Shown: positions 45,288 to 56,310, counted from the first letter of the stretch. The stretch: 64,000 nucleotides of DNA from Terebella lapidaria (GCA_949152475.1 OX424557.1:25047462-25111461); one strand, 5' to 3'. Numbers and translations are program-made. Notes: generated by a model not told the origin, from the letters alone.

Positions 45288-46412
45288 GTAATCAAGGATC
45301 CTCTATAATAGGATATCCAACTCTGCCTAAAAAGGCGTGATTACGTAATATTACGTAATTCTGATTTGAGCGTGTTGAAACGGTGCCGGGCACCAAAAAT
45401 CAGAATGGGCACATCGATTTTTAATGGACATGAGCAGAGTTGTGAATCATATATTGAAATAAATGATAGGTGATTGCATTGAGTGGGGGTACGCCCTAAA
45501 TTTCTTCAACAATATTCAGCATTCGCGTTACCGATGATGTGGTATTGGGGTCGGGATTTGTGAGTGTCCGTTTATATGTTTGTGTATGAATCGAAGGCTA
45601 TAACTCGAACGGGTTTAATCCAATCGTCTTTAAATTTGAGCAATGGGATAAATAACCTCTCGGCTTGAAAATATTCAGTTTCCATGGAAATCGGTTGATT
45701 TTGGTTGCCATGGCAACCGTTCAAAGTCCTGAAATGCCATTTTATTGCCACCGAGAACGCCTGTAGAATCGACCCACTCATGGTGACAATAAAATTGGCG
45801 CCTCATTAAGAAAAAAACCCACATAATAGAGAGCAAGTTCTGATGTAACTCTGGTGGTATTTTTCAGGTGAAAGATATTATTTCAGAGTTATGGGACAGA
45901 ACATTTACCTCCAAATTTAGTGAAAGTTGAGCATGTTGAGTATTGCAATGATATTAGAATGGTTCTCATACCGACAGTTTTCATCGGAGTTCCTTGGAAA
46001 CGGGATATTTCCGAGGTAATGGATAATGCTTCTCTATCCTGAATTTTTGAAAAGATGTAATGGTAACTTTTTTAATTATTGACGTGGATGTGCTCAAAAA
46101 CACGCATACAGACATGCACGTGCTTGGACCACATAAAAAATATTTTCGCGAGCGGGAAGAGAGACAAACTGTGGATGACAATGAGGCTCCACCCCACACG
46201 CGTGCCCTCCCAAATCACAGAGCTCAATCCCAGGGCCCGATTCTGTATGTTCTCACTATGAGTGAACTGATAAGCAGTATGAAAAACTAAATTTCGAGCA
46301 CCTGTCATCGTTTTGACACGCTCAAATGAAATTTCGTCATTTTACGTAATCACGTTTTTTACGTCCACATTGAGCAGAGTTGGACATCCTATTATAGACG
46401 ATCCTTGATGTA
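45288..46412. mobile_element. 1.1-kb non-autonomous DNA transposon with ~110-bp inverted ends
   Basis: The ends are ATCAAGGATCCTCTATAATA (45291) and its inverse (ending 46409) with one mismatch. They continue as GGATRTCCAACTCTGC and, further in, GTGATTACGTAA and ATTTGAGCGTGT, giving inverted arms of roughly 100-110 bp. Flanking GTA (45288-45290 and 46410-46412) fits a 3-bp target duplication. If the terminal A/T pair is excluded, TGTAA is a 5-bp alternative. The interior has no transposase. It sits inside a TTACCGG-family element whose right end resumes at 46410. Confidence 0.8.
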
Positions 46413-46573
46413 ATGGTGACATTGAAGTTCACATGGATGACCTTGATTGGTAAATCTCATGGTCATAATGTTCACACTGATAACCTTGATTGATAAATCT
46501 CAAGGTCTGTTACATTCCATTATCCAAACCAAAATTTTCCGGTAACCTATCTTAGCCATTGGGCTAATTTTTA
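46410..46573 (+). mobile_element. Right end of a TTACCGG-family element
   Basis: Two GACCTTGATTGGTAAATCTC-like blocks are followed by CCGGTAACCTATCTTAGCC and the imperfect hairpin TTAGCCATTGGGCTAA. It is interrupted upstream by the 1.1-kb transposon. Confidence 0.75.
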
Positions 46574-47171
46574 ACATCAGATACTAGTATTCATTCATTG
46601 TTTTCTAGTTCTGAAAGACCATTAAATTTAGCTCAGTCACTAAGAAAGGTCACCAGTGAAATGTTTAGTGTATAACTACAATTTTAATCACCAAAATTGC
46701 CGTTGAAGGTCAAATTCATGCCAATATTCGAGCTCTGTCTTGAAGTTTGCTTCAAATTTACTCCATAGAGCTCCCATTATGGAGGAAACATTTGGGTGAA
46801 GTACAAAACGAATACCGGTAGTGAATTGATTTGGGCAGCAACAAAAAATATATATATATTTGCTGACCTGTCGAAAAACCAAAATGACTGCCATGCATGT
46901 ATGCAGATCGACGACTCAAGGGTGAAAACTCAAGCGCTAGGAAATTTGAAGGTGCACTAAAATCTTTAGCCCTACCGGGCATGAAATTTGTTTCCATAGT
47001 GGCCTCTAGCCTGGTTTTCACACATGTGATTTACGGCTTGCCATAACTTACCATTTAGCATGTTTAGATACGAATGTAAACATAGGCACATTTTAACAGG
47101 CAAAATATCGTACTTTGCTTGGAATTTGTTGGAAATTACCCCCCGATGGTTAATTATATGACAATATCAAC
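46574..47171. promoter_or_regulatory. Upstream region and probable 5' UTR of centrin-3
   Basis: The left part (46690-46960) is a TTACCGG-family remnant (CTCCCATTATGGAGG). The right ~170 bases before the ATG at 47172 are unique. There is no TATA box at a usable distance. Transcription start could not be placed from sequence alone. Confidence 0.35.
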
Positions 47172-50100
47172 ATGAGTTTAGCAATGAGGTAATAGAATAG
47201 TGGGTTACATAAGATTTTATAGACAAATGAATGGAAATAGAAAATATTGTGTGAGCGATAATATGGTGTTCCATAATTGATTCGTTCAAGTCATTGACAT
47301 GCTGCAACTTGTGACTTGTAAGTTGTGTATTGTGACTGTCAGCTGAGACTGCACAGTACCGGCTGTGGGTTAGACAGGTGTCAGCGGATACCAGGCTTGG
47401 GGTCGATTACATTGAGTAATTGTAATCATTGTAATCGATTACACATTTGAAAGTAATCATATGTAATCAGTAATCATGTAATCAAAATAGAAAGTAATTG
47501 TAATTGTAATCAATTACTTTCACAAAGTAATCAAATATTTGATTACATTTCAATTCCATTTTGATTACTAGTACATGGACACAAACCGTAACTCACATGA
47601 AAATATTTACATATACGCGGAGCACTAAACTTTCACTGCCACATGATAAACGTTATCAGAATCGATACAATAGCCATTTGTCTTTCATGATTTATCTAAT
47701 TTCCCTGGCTCAGCATGCTTAAAGCCATAAAACCGGCCAAACAGACTGGATGCTAAATATCAATGACTACCAGCAATACAATCAGACTGGCAACAGGGAT
47801 CGACATTAACACTGGCCCGCTGGCCCCACACCATATTTTGAGCCTGTGGGGCCAGTAGGGGCCACCAGATTACCTAAGTCACTGGCCCCACTGGGCCAGT
47901 ATAAAATCTTCATTGTTAGAGTTTGTACTTAACAATCAATGTTCAGTTCCTGTGAAAGCTTTCTTGTGTTCTTTGTAAAAAATTAGCCCAAAGGCTAAGA
48001 TAGGTTACCGGACAATTTTGGTTTGGCCATGGCAGCATTGGCAGGTAACAGACCTTGAGATTTACCAATCAAGGTTCGCAGTGTAAACATATGACCTTGG
48101 GATTTACCAATCAAGGTCATCCGTATGAACTTCGATGTAACCATTACATGTATGTGTGCGGCATTTGATATTCTATATGTTGGGTGGAATCGTTTAGGCC
48201 GCTCAGGTTAATTTACACATTCCAAGTCAGACATTTGGCACTCAAGGTCATCTGACGTCAAGTTCAAGGCCATCATTAGTTGTGCCATATATGTCTTCCT
48301 ATATGTTCATAATGCAAACATGAGCTCTATCTGCAAGCATTTCATCTACAAAGGCAAATCTGGGCATTTTTTGACCCCAAAATGGCTGTTTTGACCTTTC
48401 AAGGTCATCCAAGGTCAAATTCAAGGTCACCACACAAGTCGCCATATATGACTTCCCATTTGAAAGTGCCAATTTCTAAGCTCTATCTTCAAGCGTTCTA
48501 TGAGTACAGTCCTGACAGCTCCCATTATGAAGGAAAAAAGTGCCGAAAATTTTCCAAGTCCAAAATTTTTTTCAAAGGGTGAAACAAATTTTTTGTCTAG
48601 AAATGGCCCAAAATGGATAGTAATGTTATTTGGGGCGAAAAAATTTTTTTTCGCCGACTCGTCAAAAATTCAAAATGGCCGCCACACTGAGATCGGCGAT
48701 TCAAGGGCAACAAAACTTATACACGTCACAGAGGTATATAAGAGGAATCTTTTTAAGCAAAAATCTCAAAACTGATCAGAGAGTTTTTGAGAAAATACAG
48801 ACCAGGTGCAAATTTGAGCGTTTTTCGACCCAAAAATGGCTGTTTTGACCTTTCAAGGTCATCCAAGGTCAAATTCAAGGTCACCACACAAGTCGCCAAA
48901 ATTTTTTTCAAAGGGTGAAAATTTTTTTTTGCACTAGAAATGGCCCAAAATGGATAGTAATGCGATTTGGGGCGAAAAAAATTTTTTTCGCCGACCCGCC
49001 AAAAATTCAAAATGGCCGCCACACGGAAACCGGCAGATTTAGGGCATCCAAACTTATACATATCACAGAGGTATATGAGGGGAATCTTTTGAAACCAAAA
49101 ACTCAAAACTGATCAGACAGTTTTTGAGAAAATGGCCGTCATAGGCCAAAATTGAGCGTTTTTCGACAAAAACGGCCCCCATTTTGAAAAAAATGCGAAA
49201 ATCAAAAAACAAAAAAATACCTCCTTCTCAAAATATTTTTAGGCATTTTTGTGCAAAATTTCAGAAAGATTCGATCGTTAACTTTAAAGATAAAAATGTT
49301 AACGCCGGACGGACGGACGGACGGACGACGGACGCAACGCCATGCCAATAGGTTATCGGACCAAAGGTCCGGTAACCTAAAAATACATCAGTCTTTGATA
49401 TTCATGCGCACATTGATCATGTTTATTGATATTGAACTTCGAAAGTGGGGCCAGTGGATTATGGATGGGTCCAGTAATTTCCAGATGTTACTGGCCCCAT
49501 AGGGCCATTGGTATCATATGACTAATGTCGATCCCTGGGCAATACTACTGGCAATTAGTGGCTAAAACACACAAAATCCTATTGTCTTTGATCACTCCAA
49601 TGTGTGATTGCGCAATCACTGCTGCTGGGCCTGACCTGATTAATGTTATCACAAGGTGCATGATCCAGATCTATGAAGTTAAACAAGGTGTAGCTAATCA
49701 GAGTTTCGTGCATACATCCATACTATGTTTTCACAAGAAAAAAGATATAAATTTGTTGGTGATTAATTTATGATTATTATGATTATTTATGATTAACATG
49801 ATTAATGATTGCAAGAGTTGGTAATATGTCTATTGTAATATGCCACTTGAGCTACATCTTGAGTAAATTATGTCACAACATAACATATAGCTTTGGGAAA
49901 TGTCCTTTCATAAAGTAATTGTAATTGTAATTGATTACTTTGCAAAGTAATTGTAATTGTAATCAATTACATTCAAAATAAATGTAATTGTAGTTGTAAT
50001 TGTAATCATGGAAATCAATTGTAATTGTAATTATAATCGATTACATTTACATGTAATCAACCCCAAGCCTGGCGGATACATCACTACTAAATCAGAAATA

Positions 50101-52407
50101 TAGTACCTTTTTCTGGTCATATGACATAGAATCAGAAAGCCAAAGATCTCATGCATAGATATGACGTATAAAGGTCATCCTTTCTTTAAAACTGTGCTTT
50201 GTTCAGCACGAGCGAAAGAGACCCTGCATGGCTTGGGCAGTGCTTCACTAGGCCAGTAACTACAATATGGCCTGTTCTACATTCATGTAACAAAGGGCAG
50301 GATTGTATAGGACTTTGTAATGAATATCGTTCATCCTTTGTACTATGTTGTACATGTTATTAACAATGTCAATGGAAATAAAGTGACGGTAAAATTACAT
50401 TTGTTTTGGTGATGCCAGAAAAATGAAGTCATGTGATCTCCAAAAACAGTGCTAGCATAGTGACCATTAGTCGTACAGGGACCAGTGCTTGTACAGTCAA
50501 TGAAACAATCAAATTATGGCAGACACATTTGTTATGATTCTCCAGGCATAAGGACAAATGGGAGTAAATTTACATGGAAACAAATAATTCCCAATTCATG
50601 CCATGTCAGCAGCTCATATGATACATTTCATTGAATGTACAAGCACTGATCCTAGTACGAGCACTGGTCACCACACTATACTAGCTGGCGATTGCAGATT
50701 TTGCTGAATGCAACCCATTGCCAAATTTCTAATAGCGCAGCACAGTCTGACTCCTAAGTTTATATCTTGAAAAATTGCTGGTTATTTGAAAGTTGGATAT
50801 CAAACGGTCGATTGAAAAAATTATTGTTTGAATGGATGTGAAAATCCTGCTTGATGACTGCAGCGAGTTTCAGTACTAGTATCTATCTTGTAAAATTCAC
50901 ATAAAAATTTATTGATGTGTTATCCCTATTCCATTGACAGGTCTGAGGGTGTGTATGACAAAGGGAAGCGTAGGAAGAAGCGCGAGCTGACAGACGAGCA
51001 AAAACAGGAAATCCGAGAGGCATTCGATCTGTTTGACACAGACAAGGACAGGGCCATTGACTACCATGAACTCAAGGTTAAGAATCAATTACTGTAAGAC
51101 GACTAAATTTGGCGGACGATTTATTTGGTGGATTTGGGCCATCATTTGGCGATAGGGGAAAAACTGCCAAATTAAATCGTCCGTCAAATTAAGTAGATAT
51201 ATGTTAAATATATATATGTGGTTCTGAAACCGTCAAATTAAATCTCCACCAAATAACGTGGGGCTCACAACTGCCAAATTTAATGGCCGCCAGAATTAGT
51301 CATTTTAGATGAGGTTGCGAGATTCAGGTTTTGGAATAATATCTATTCAGTAAATTTATTTATAGTCTGCTTACATGTATCATCTTCCGACTTTACAGTA
51401 TCGGTATCTAAAACTGCTCAATACAATTCATTTTTCCCACAGGTTGCAATGAGAGCATTGGGTTTTGATGTAAAGAAAGCTGAAGTACTCAAAGTTCTCA
51501 AGGATTATGACAGAGACGGCACCGGGAAAATTGTGTTTGAGGACTTCAATGAAGTCAGTAAGTAGAAAATTCAGTGCTCATTCACAATGTCATATTTTAA
51601 ATAAACTGGGGATAGTAACTGATTTATTACTTATAAATGAATATATTATATGCACCAGGTATATCTTTGGATTATCTTAAAATTCAACATATTCCCACCA
51701 GTGACAGACATGATGCTAGAGCGTGACCCACGTGAGGAGGTACTCAAGGCTTTCCGACTCTTTGATGACGACGACTCGGGCAAGATCAACCTGAGGAATC
51801 TCCGCAGGGTAGCCAGGTCAGCATCAGTTTAATTCCTTATTTCTTAAGCATCTTGTGCATAGGCTTTGAGGGTTCCTATTTATAATTGTGATGCAAGATG
51901 ATTGTGAAATCTAATCCCAATGTTGGATAATATTCCTTTTCATATATCTTGTACATTCAAATATTCTCTTGTGTCACAGTACTAGTGTTCTTTCATCAAA
52001 ATAAAGTTGATATTTACAGGGAATTGGGAGAGAATATTGCAGAAGATGAACTGAGAGCAATGATTGATGAGTTTGATAAAGATCAAGATGGTGAAAGTAA
52101 GTCATTTTGACTGTTATCAAAGAGTGTACATATAATATCAAATGACGCTGCACTTTCACAAAAATGAGTGACTAAGCATTCCTCACTTGAGAAAGTGAAA
52201 GTGACTACAATACCAGGAGGCCGCTCCCTTGCCTGCGAAGGTTCTGTTGTAGAGATGTCTACCTCTTGGGGATATCATCATGTTATAACCTCCAGAAACT
52301 ATTGTACATGTACTTGTAGTTGTGATAATTATGCTAATCACTGATTTTGTTGTTGAATTTCAGTAAATGAGAGTGAATTCCTCGCTATAATGATGGGAGA
52401 CACATAG
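47172..52407 (+). CDS. CETN3: Centrin-3 (six coding exons)
   Basis: EF-hand protein of centrioles and basal bodies, needed for centrosome duplication. Coding exons: 47172-47188, 50941-51076, 51443-51557, 51702-51816, 52020-52096 and 52364-52407, all with GT-AG introns and consistent phase, giving 504 bases and 167 residues, the length of vertebrate centrin-3. Exon 1 codes only MSLAM plus two bases of Arg, parallel to the vertebrate start MSLALRSE. EF loops: 38-49 ([12 protein letters not shown], canonical), 74-85, 111-122 (position 12 is Asn, a weak site also seen in vertebrates) and 147-158 (DKDQDGEINESE, canonical). Basic KRRKKR precedes EF1. [15 protein letters not shown] and [14 protein letters not shown] are characteristic of centrin-3 rather than centrin-1/2. 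Intron 1 (3.75 kb) is filled by nested transposons. ATTAAA at 52902 is a likely polyadenylation signal. Confidence 0.96.
47794..49537. mobile_element. Second hAT-like element nested in the first
   Basis: The inverted ends CAGGGATCGACATTA (47794-47808) and TAATGTCGATCCCTG (49523-49537) bound it, with GGCCCCAC/GTGGGGCC-rich subterminal regions. ACTGGCAA occurs directly before the left end and again nine bases beyond the right end. The target duplication is thus either displaced or coincidental. The interior is split by the TTACCGG-family element. Confidence 0.7.
47977..49383 (-). mobile_element. Full-length TTACCGG-family element nested in CETN3 intron 1
   Basis: Read on the minus strand it starts with the hairpin AGGTTACCGGACC/GGTCCGATAACCT (49350-49378) and ends with TTAGCCTTTGGGCTAA (about 47982-47997), preceded by GGTAACCT. 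It is ~1.4 kb, like the copy at 25757. It contains two near-repeats of the AAATGGCCCAAAATGGATAG block and several TGACCT/AGGTCA half-sites. It is the only complete copy here that is not part of a tandem group. Confidence 0.82.
51101..51301. mobile_element. 201-bp foldback MITE in CETN3 intron 2
   Basis: The ends are GACTAAATTTGGCGG and CCGCCAGAATTAGTC, complementary with one or two mismatches. Internal TTTGGTGG/CCACCAAA and repeated GYCAAATTAA blocks also pair. It lies between the donor at 51077 and the acceptor at 51442, in a 366-bp intron of which it makes up over half. The target duplication is unclear. Confidence 0.7.
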
Positions 52408-52901
52408 CATTACTAAGACAGCCAATGCCCTGCTATTGTTCCGATATATCTCCACAACTGAACAGCATTCCAATGTGCCAAAATAACGAGCACACCTTGC
52501 AAGCATGACATTTGGATGTTGAGTACAACTGATTATTCAATCACAGGAAATTTCTCAGAAAATCAGTGATCTTTTTGCATGTTTGTGTTTGTGATTGTCA
52601 CCTATCGGGAAAAAAACATCGCAAGTTTATTTGCTGAATGGTAGCCATAGAATATACAAGCTTAGTATTGGAGTAAGGTGTACAAATATATGTACTAGCG
52701 CCTGCTTATGTCTTGCAATGTAGCTGTAGTAAAAACTGTACATATTTATAGTAGATTTATGGTAGTACAAACTACAGGATCTCGGAAGTGTTTAAAAAGA
52801 AAAGTTGCAGTCTTTGTCCTGCTTGCATGTTTATGTGGTTGATGCATGTGTTGATGTATGTTTACAGTTTTTCTGCACCACAGTTTAGTACATTTGTATG
52901 A

Positions 52902-52907
52902 ATTAAA
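52902..52907 (+). promoter_or_regulatory. CETN3 polyadenylation signal (ATTAAA)
   Basis: This is the most plausible signal about 495 bases after the CETN3 stop. It lies only ~30 bases from the opposing RFESD signal, so the two transcripts end back to back. Confidence 0.5.
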
Positions 52908-52935
52908 TTATACTTTTGCCATTGTTTGACTATTG

Positions 52936-52941
52936 TTTATT
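52936..52941 (-). promoter_or_regulatory. RFESD-like gene polyadenylation signal (AATAAA)
   Basis: The minus strand reads AATAAA here, ~200 bases past the Rieske gene stop codon at 53138. It is convergent with the CETN3 signal on the other strand. Confidence 0.5.
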
Positions 52942-53137
52942 GAACACCGCAATTCACTACATCCCAAACATCTGACATATATATCAAATTATACTCACAA
53001 AATTCACACTATACATAATTAAAAGTTCTGGTCCCAAGTCAGTTTTCTCACACAAATTCACACACATGAAGTAGAACGTGTCAGCAAAGAATGAACGATT
53101 AATACAAATGTACAATTAAATACTATCACAGACAGTT

Positions 53138-56100
53138 CTACTCTCTTGTGTATGGTGTCGTGGACAGGGGACATTTGTACAGGACATACACCTCTCCATC
53201 CTCTGATTTTGTCTCGAACACTTCTTGCTGCAAACAAAATATTGCATGTAAACAACAGAGGTCCATATTGACTAGACTGATATTGACTAGACGTCAAGGC
53301 CTGAAGATGCCTTGGGGCATTTCGTGTGAGTTCTATTTCTACCTAACATATACCTAAGAGACCGTGTCTAGAACCATGATGTCTCTGAGACTGTCCAAGG
53401 TCAAAGTTTAAGTGACATACCCCGCCCTTAGGCATCTTTACGTTTCGCTCTACGACGCACCGTTTCCGAGATACAGTCGTCTCGACCCAGATACCCCCTC
53501 TAGACTAGTTAGCATAGTGCCAGGAGGCCGAAATTAAGCTCCGTTTCGCTGTACGACACACCGTTTCCGAAATACGGCCAAACAGGAAGTGCCGAGTCGG
53601 CAAAAAAAAAAATTCGACACCAGGGGTCGTCTCCACCCAAAATACCCCTAAGCCTAGTTTGTCTAGTGCCAGGAGGCCGAAATTGAGCTCCGTTTCGCTC
53701 TACAACGCATCGTTTCCGAGATACGGTCAAACAAGAAGTGCCGAGTCGGCGAAAATAAATTTGACACCAGGGGTCATCTTGACCCAAAATACCCCCTAGA
53801 CTAGTTTGTATAGTACCAGAAGGCCGGAATTGAGCTCCGTTCCGCTCTATGACGCTCCATTTCCGAGATACGGCCAAACAGGAAGTGCCGAGTTGGCAAA
53901 AATAAATTCGACACCAGGGGTCGTCTCGACCCAAAGTACCCCCTAAGACTAGTTTGTCTAGTACCAGACGGCCGGAATTGAGCTCCGTTTTGCTCTACGA
54001 CTCACCGTTTCCGAGATACGGCCAAACAGGAAGTGCCGAGTCGGCAAAAAAAATTTGACACCAGGGGTCGTCTCGACCCAAGATACCCTCTAGACTAGTT
54101 TGTCTAGTGCCAGGAGGCCGGAATTGAGCTCCGTTTCCCTGTATGACGCACCGTTTCCGAGATATGGTCAAACAGGAAGTGCCGAGTCGGCGAAAATAAA
54201 TTCGACACCACGGGTCGTCTCGACCCAAAATACCCCCTGGACTATTTTGTCTAGTATCAGAAGGCCGGAATTGAGCTCCGTTTCGCTCTACGACTCACCA
54301 TTTCCGAGATACGGTCAAACAGGAAGTGCCGAGTTGGCGAAAAAAAAATCGACACCAGGGGTCGTCTCGACCCAAGATACCCTCTTAAACTAGTTTCTCT
54401 ATTGCCAGGAGGCCGAAATTGAGCTCCGTTTCGCTCTACGACACACCGTTTCCGAGATACGGTCAAACAGGAAGTGCCGAGTCGACGAAAAAAAAATCAA
54501 CACCAGGGGTCGACTCGACCCAAGATACCCTCTAGACTAGTTTGTCTAGTACCACGAGGCCGAAATCGAGCTCCGTTTCGCTCTACGACACACTGTTTCC
54601 GAGATACGGCCAAACAGGATGTGCCGAGTCGTCAAAAAAAAATTCAACACCAGGGGTCGTTTCGACCCAGGATACCCACTAGACTAGTTTGTCTAGTGCC
54701 AGAAGACCGGAATTGAGCTTCGTTTCCCTGTATGATGCACCGTTTCTGAGATACGGCCAAACTGGAAATGCCGATTCGGCGAAAAAAAAAATTCGACACC
54801 AGGGGTCGTCTCGACCCAAAATACCCATAAGCCTAGTTTGTCTAGTGCCAGGAGGCCGGAATTGAGCTCCCGTTTCACTCTACGACGCACCATTTCCGAG
54901 ATACGGCCAAACAGGAAGTGCCGAGTCGGCAAAAATAAATTCGACACCAGGGGTCGTCTCGACCCAAAATACCCACTAGACTAGTTTGTCTAGTGCCAGA
55001 AGGCCGGAATTGAGCTCAGTTTCGCTCTATGACGCACCATTTCCGAGATACTGCCAAACAGGAAGTGCCGAGTCGGCGAAAATAAATTTGACACCAGGGG
55101 TTGTCTCGACCCAGGATCCAGGAAGGCCAGAATTGAGCTCCGTTTCGCTCTACGACGCACCGTTTCCGAGATACGGCCAAACAGGAAGTGCCGGCGAAAA
55201 AAAAAATCGACACCAGGGGTCGTCTTGACCCAAAATACCCACTAGACTAGTTTGTCTAGTACCAGAAGGCTGATCAGAGATTTTTGCTTCAAAATAGTCT
55301 CCTCATGTACCCCTATTACGTGCATAAGTTCTGTTGCGAAAAATTTATTTTGTCCCAAGTTAGTTCACTAATCGTTTTGAATGATTTCCAGCCCCCCCCC
55401 CCCCAATCCCCCCCCCCGTTAATTAGAGCCTATGTAACCATGGTAACGGCACATTTAAGTTGGAAGTCTTACATAGCGGTTTGAATGGTGACCTTGAATT
55501 TGAAAGTCAATGACCTTGGAAGGTCAAAACGACCTTTTTTGTCGAAAAAAAATATGATTTTTGTTTTTGGCGGGCATTTTCTCAAAATTCTCATGGACTG
55601 CCGGTAACCTACCTTAGCCACCCCCCCCCCCCCCCCCTCCCCAACTTGGTGCTATGTTTATATTATGTCAAAGCAAGTAATTATCCTTTTACAATCTTTG
55701 TTTTTTGCTTCCCAAGGACTGATAGTCGTACTTTGATTCCAAGCTCGTTTTTGCCTGTCTCTGCGTCGAACATGAAGGCGTGCCAGGGGCACATGACATG
55801 GGGTCTGCCTCGGTAGTCTTCAATGTCTCCCCCACTGAGCGGCCCGCCTGCAGGGAGGGAGGACGTAAGCAATATTGATAAATGTAGATATGTACATGAC
55901 ATGTAAGTGTGAGAAAAATCACGATATATATTTATGTTTGGCTGTTTCAAATGTATATACACCACGATTCACATACAAAACATGTACACAGTGCTTCTTC
56001 AAGTTTCAATAATTTATTGTTCAATATTGTGCATGTAGTGTATGTAGGCCTAGTTGTCACAATTTACCGTGATGTGATTCTACTTTTCTTCTCAATTGTC

Positions 56101-56310
56101 GGAACACCATTTCAATATTCACGGTCTGGTTTTACCTGCATGGCTGCACCAGTTTTCCATGGCAAAGAACCGATGTTTGGCGTGCAGTAGCACCAGATCG
56201 TCAGACTTGTCAGATTCCGCATACAATCTCTGGCACGGCTTCTTACACAGGTCCTTCCATTTACCAATCGGTTGCCATGACAACCCGATCGATGCCTCGC
56301 CGCCTGACAT
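53138..56310 (-). CDS. RFESD: RFESD-like Rieske [2Fe-2S] domain protein (three coding exons)
   Basis: Coding exons on the minus strand: 56310-56136, 55847-55732 and 53227-53138, with good GT-AG sites and matching phases, giving 126 residues from MSGGEASIG. The Rieske cluster ligands are C55-S-H57 (CSHAGGPL) and C78-P-W-H81 (CPWHAF), 21 residues apart. GGDIEDYRGRP is highly like vertebrate RFESD. The last exon (QEVFETKSEDGEVYVLY) supplies the closing beta strands. The exon at 55732 would otherwise run on to a nearby stop, so I place a GTACGA donor there because the downstream exon completes the domain in phase. The open frame extends upstream of the ATG to 56433, so additional N-terminal sequence is possible. 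The family is probably an electron carrier of unknown partner. Confidence 0.85.
53521..55270. repeat. Twelve-copy ~147-bp satellite inside an RFESD intron
   Basis: AGCTCCGTTT-like starts fall at 53537, 53687, 53833, 53981, 54127, 54273, 54422, 54569, 54716, 54866, 55013 and 55135, with steps of 146-150 bp except a shorter last one. Each unit has CCGTTTCCGAGATACGG, AACAGGAAGTGCCGAGTCGG, a short A run, GACACCAGGGGTCGTCTCGA and ACTAGTTTGTCTAGT (a palindrome). Open frames on both strands are by-products. It fills much of the 2.5-kb intron between the last two coding exons. Confidence 0.92.
55271..55660 (+). mobile_element. TTACCGG-family fragment with poly-C runs
   Basis: It contains the family landmarks TGATCAGAGATTTTTGCTTC, GGTGACCTTGAATTTGA and a right end TGCCGGTAACCTACCTTAGCC, but the terminal hairpin is replaced by a run of about 17 C. 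Another poly-C tract lies near 55393. The 147-bp satellite starts exactly where the left part of the element would be expected. Confidence 0.6.

Larger units (their letters stand above)
47384..50079. mobile_element. hAT-type non-autonomous element with 8-bp TSD in CETN3 intron 1
   Basis: The element spans 47392-50071. A perfect 8-bp target duplication GCGGATAC flanks it (47384-47391 and 50072-50079). The termini are CAGGCTTGGGGT and ACCCCAAGCCTG, continuing into GATTACAT/ATGTAATC, and the subterminal regions are rich in GTAATTGTAATC. CAG...CTG ends with 8-bp duplications are the hAT signature. No transposase is present. Its interior carries two further insertions, one inside the other. Confidence 0.88.

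Noticed and set aside
53509-53934. 141-residue minus-strand frame with internal repeats
   Set aside because: It is produced by the 147-bp satellite; both strands give similar open frames in other units.
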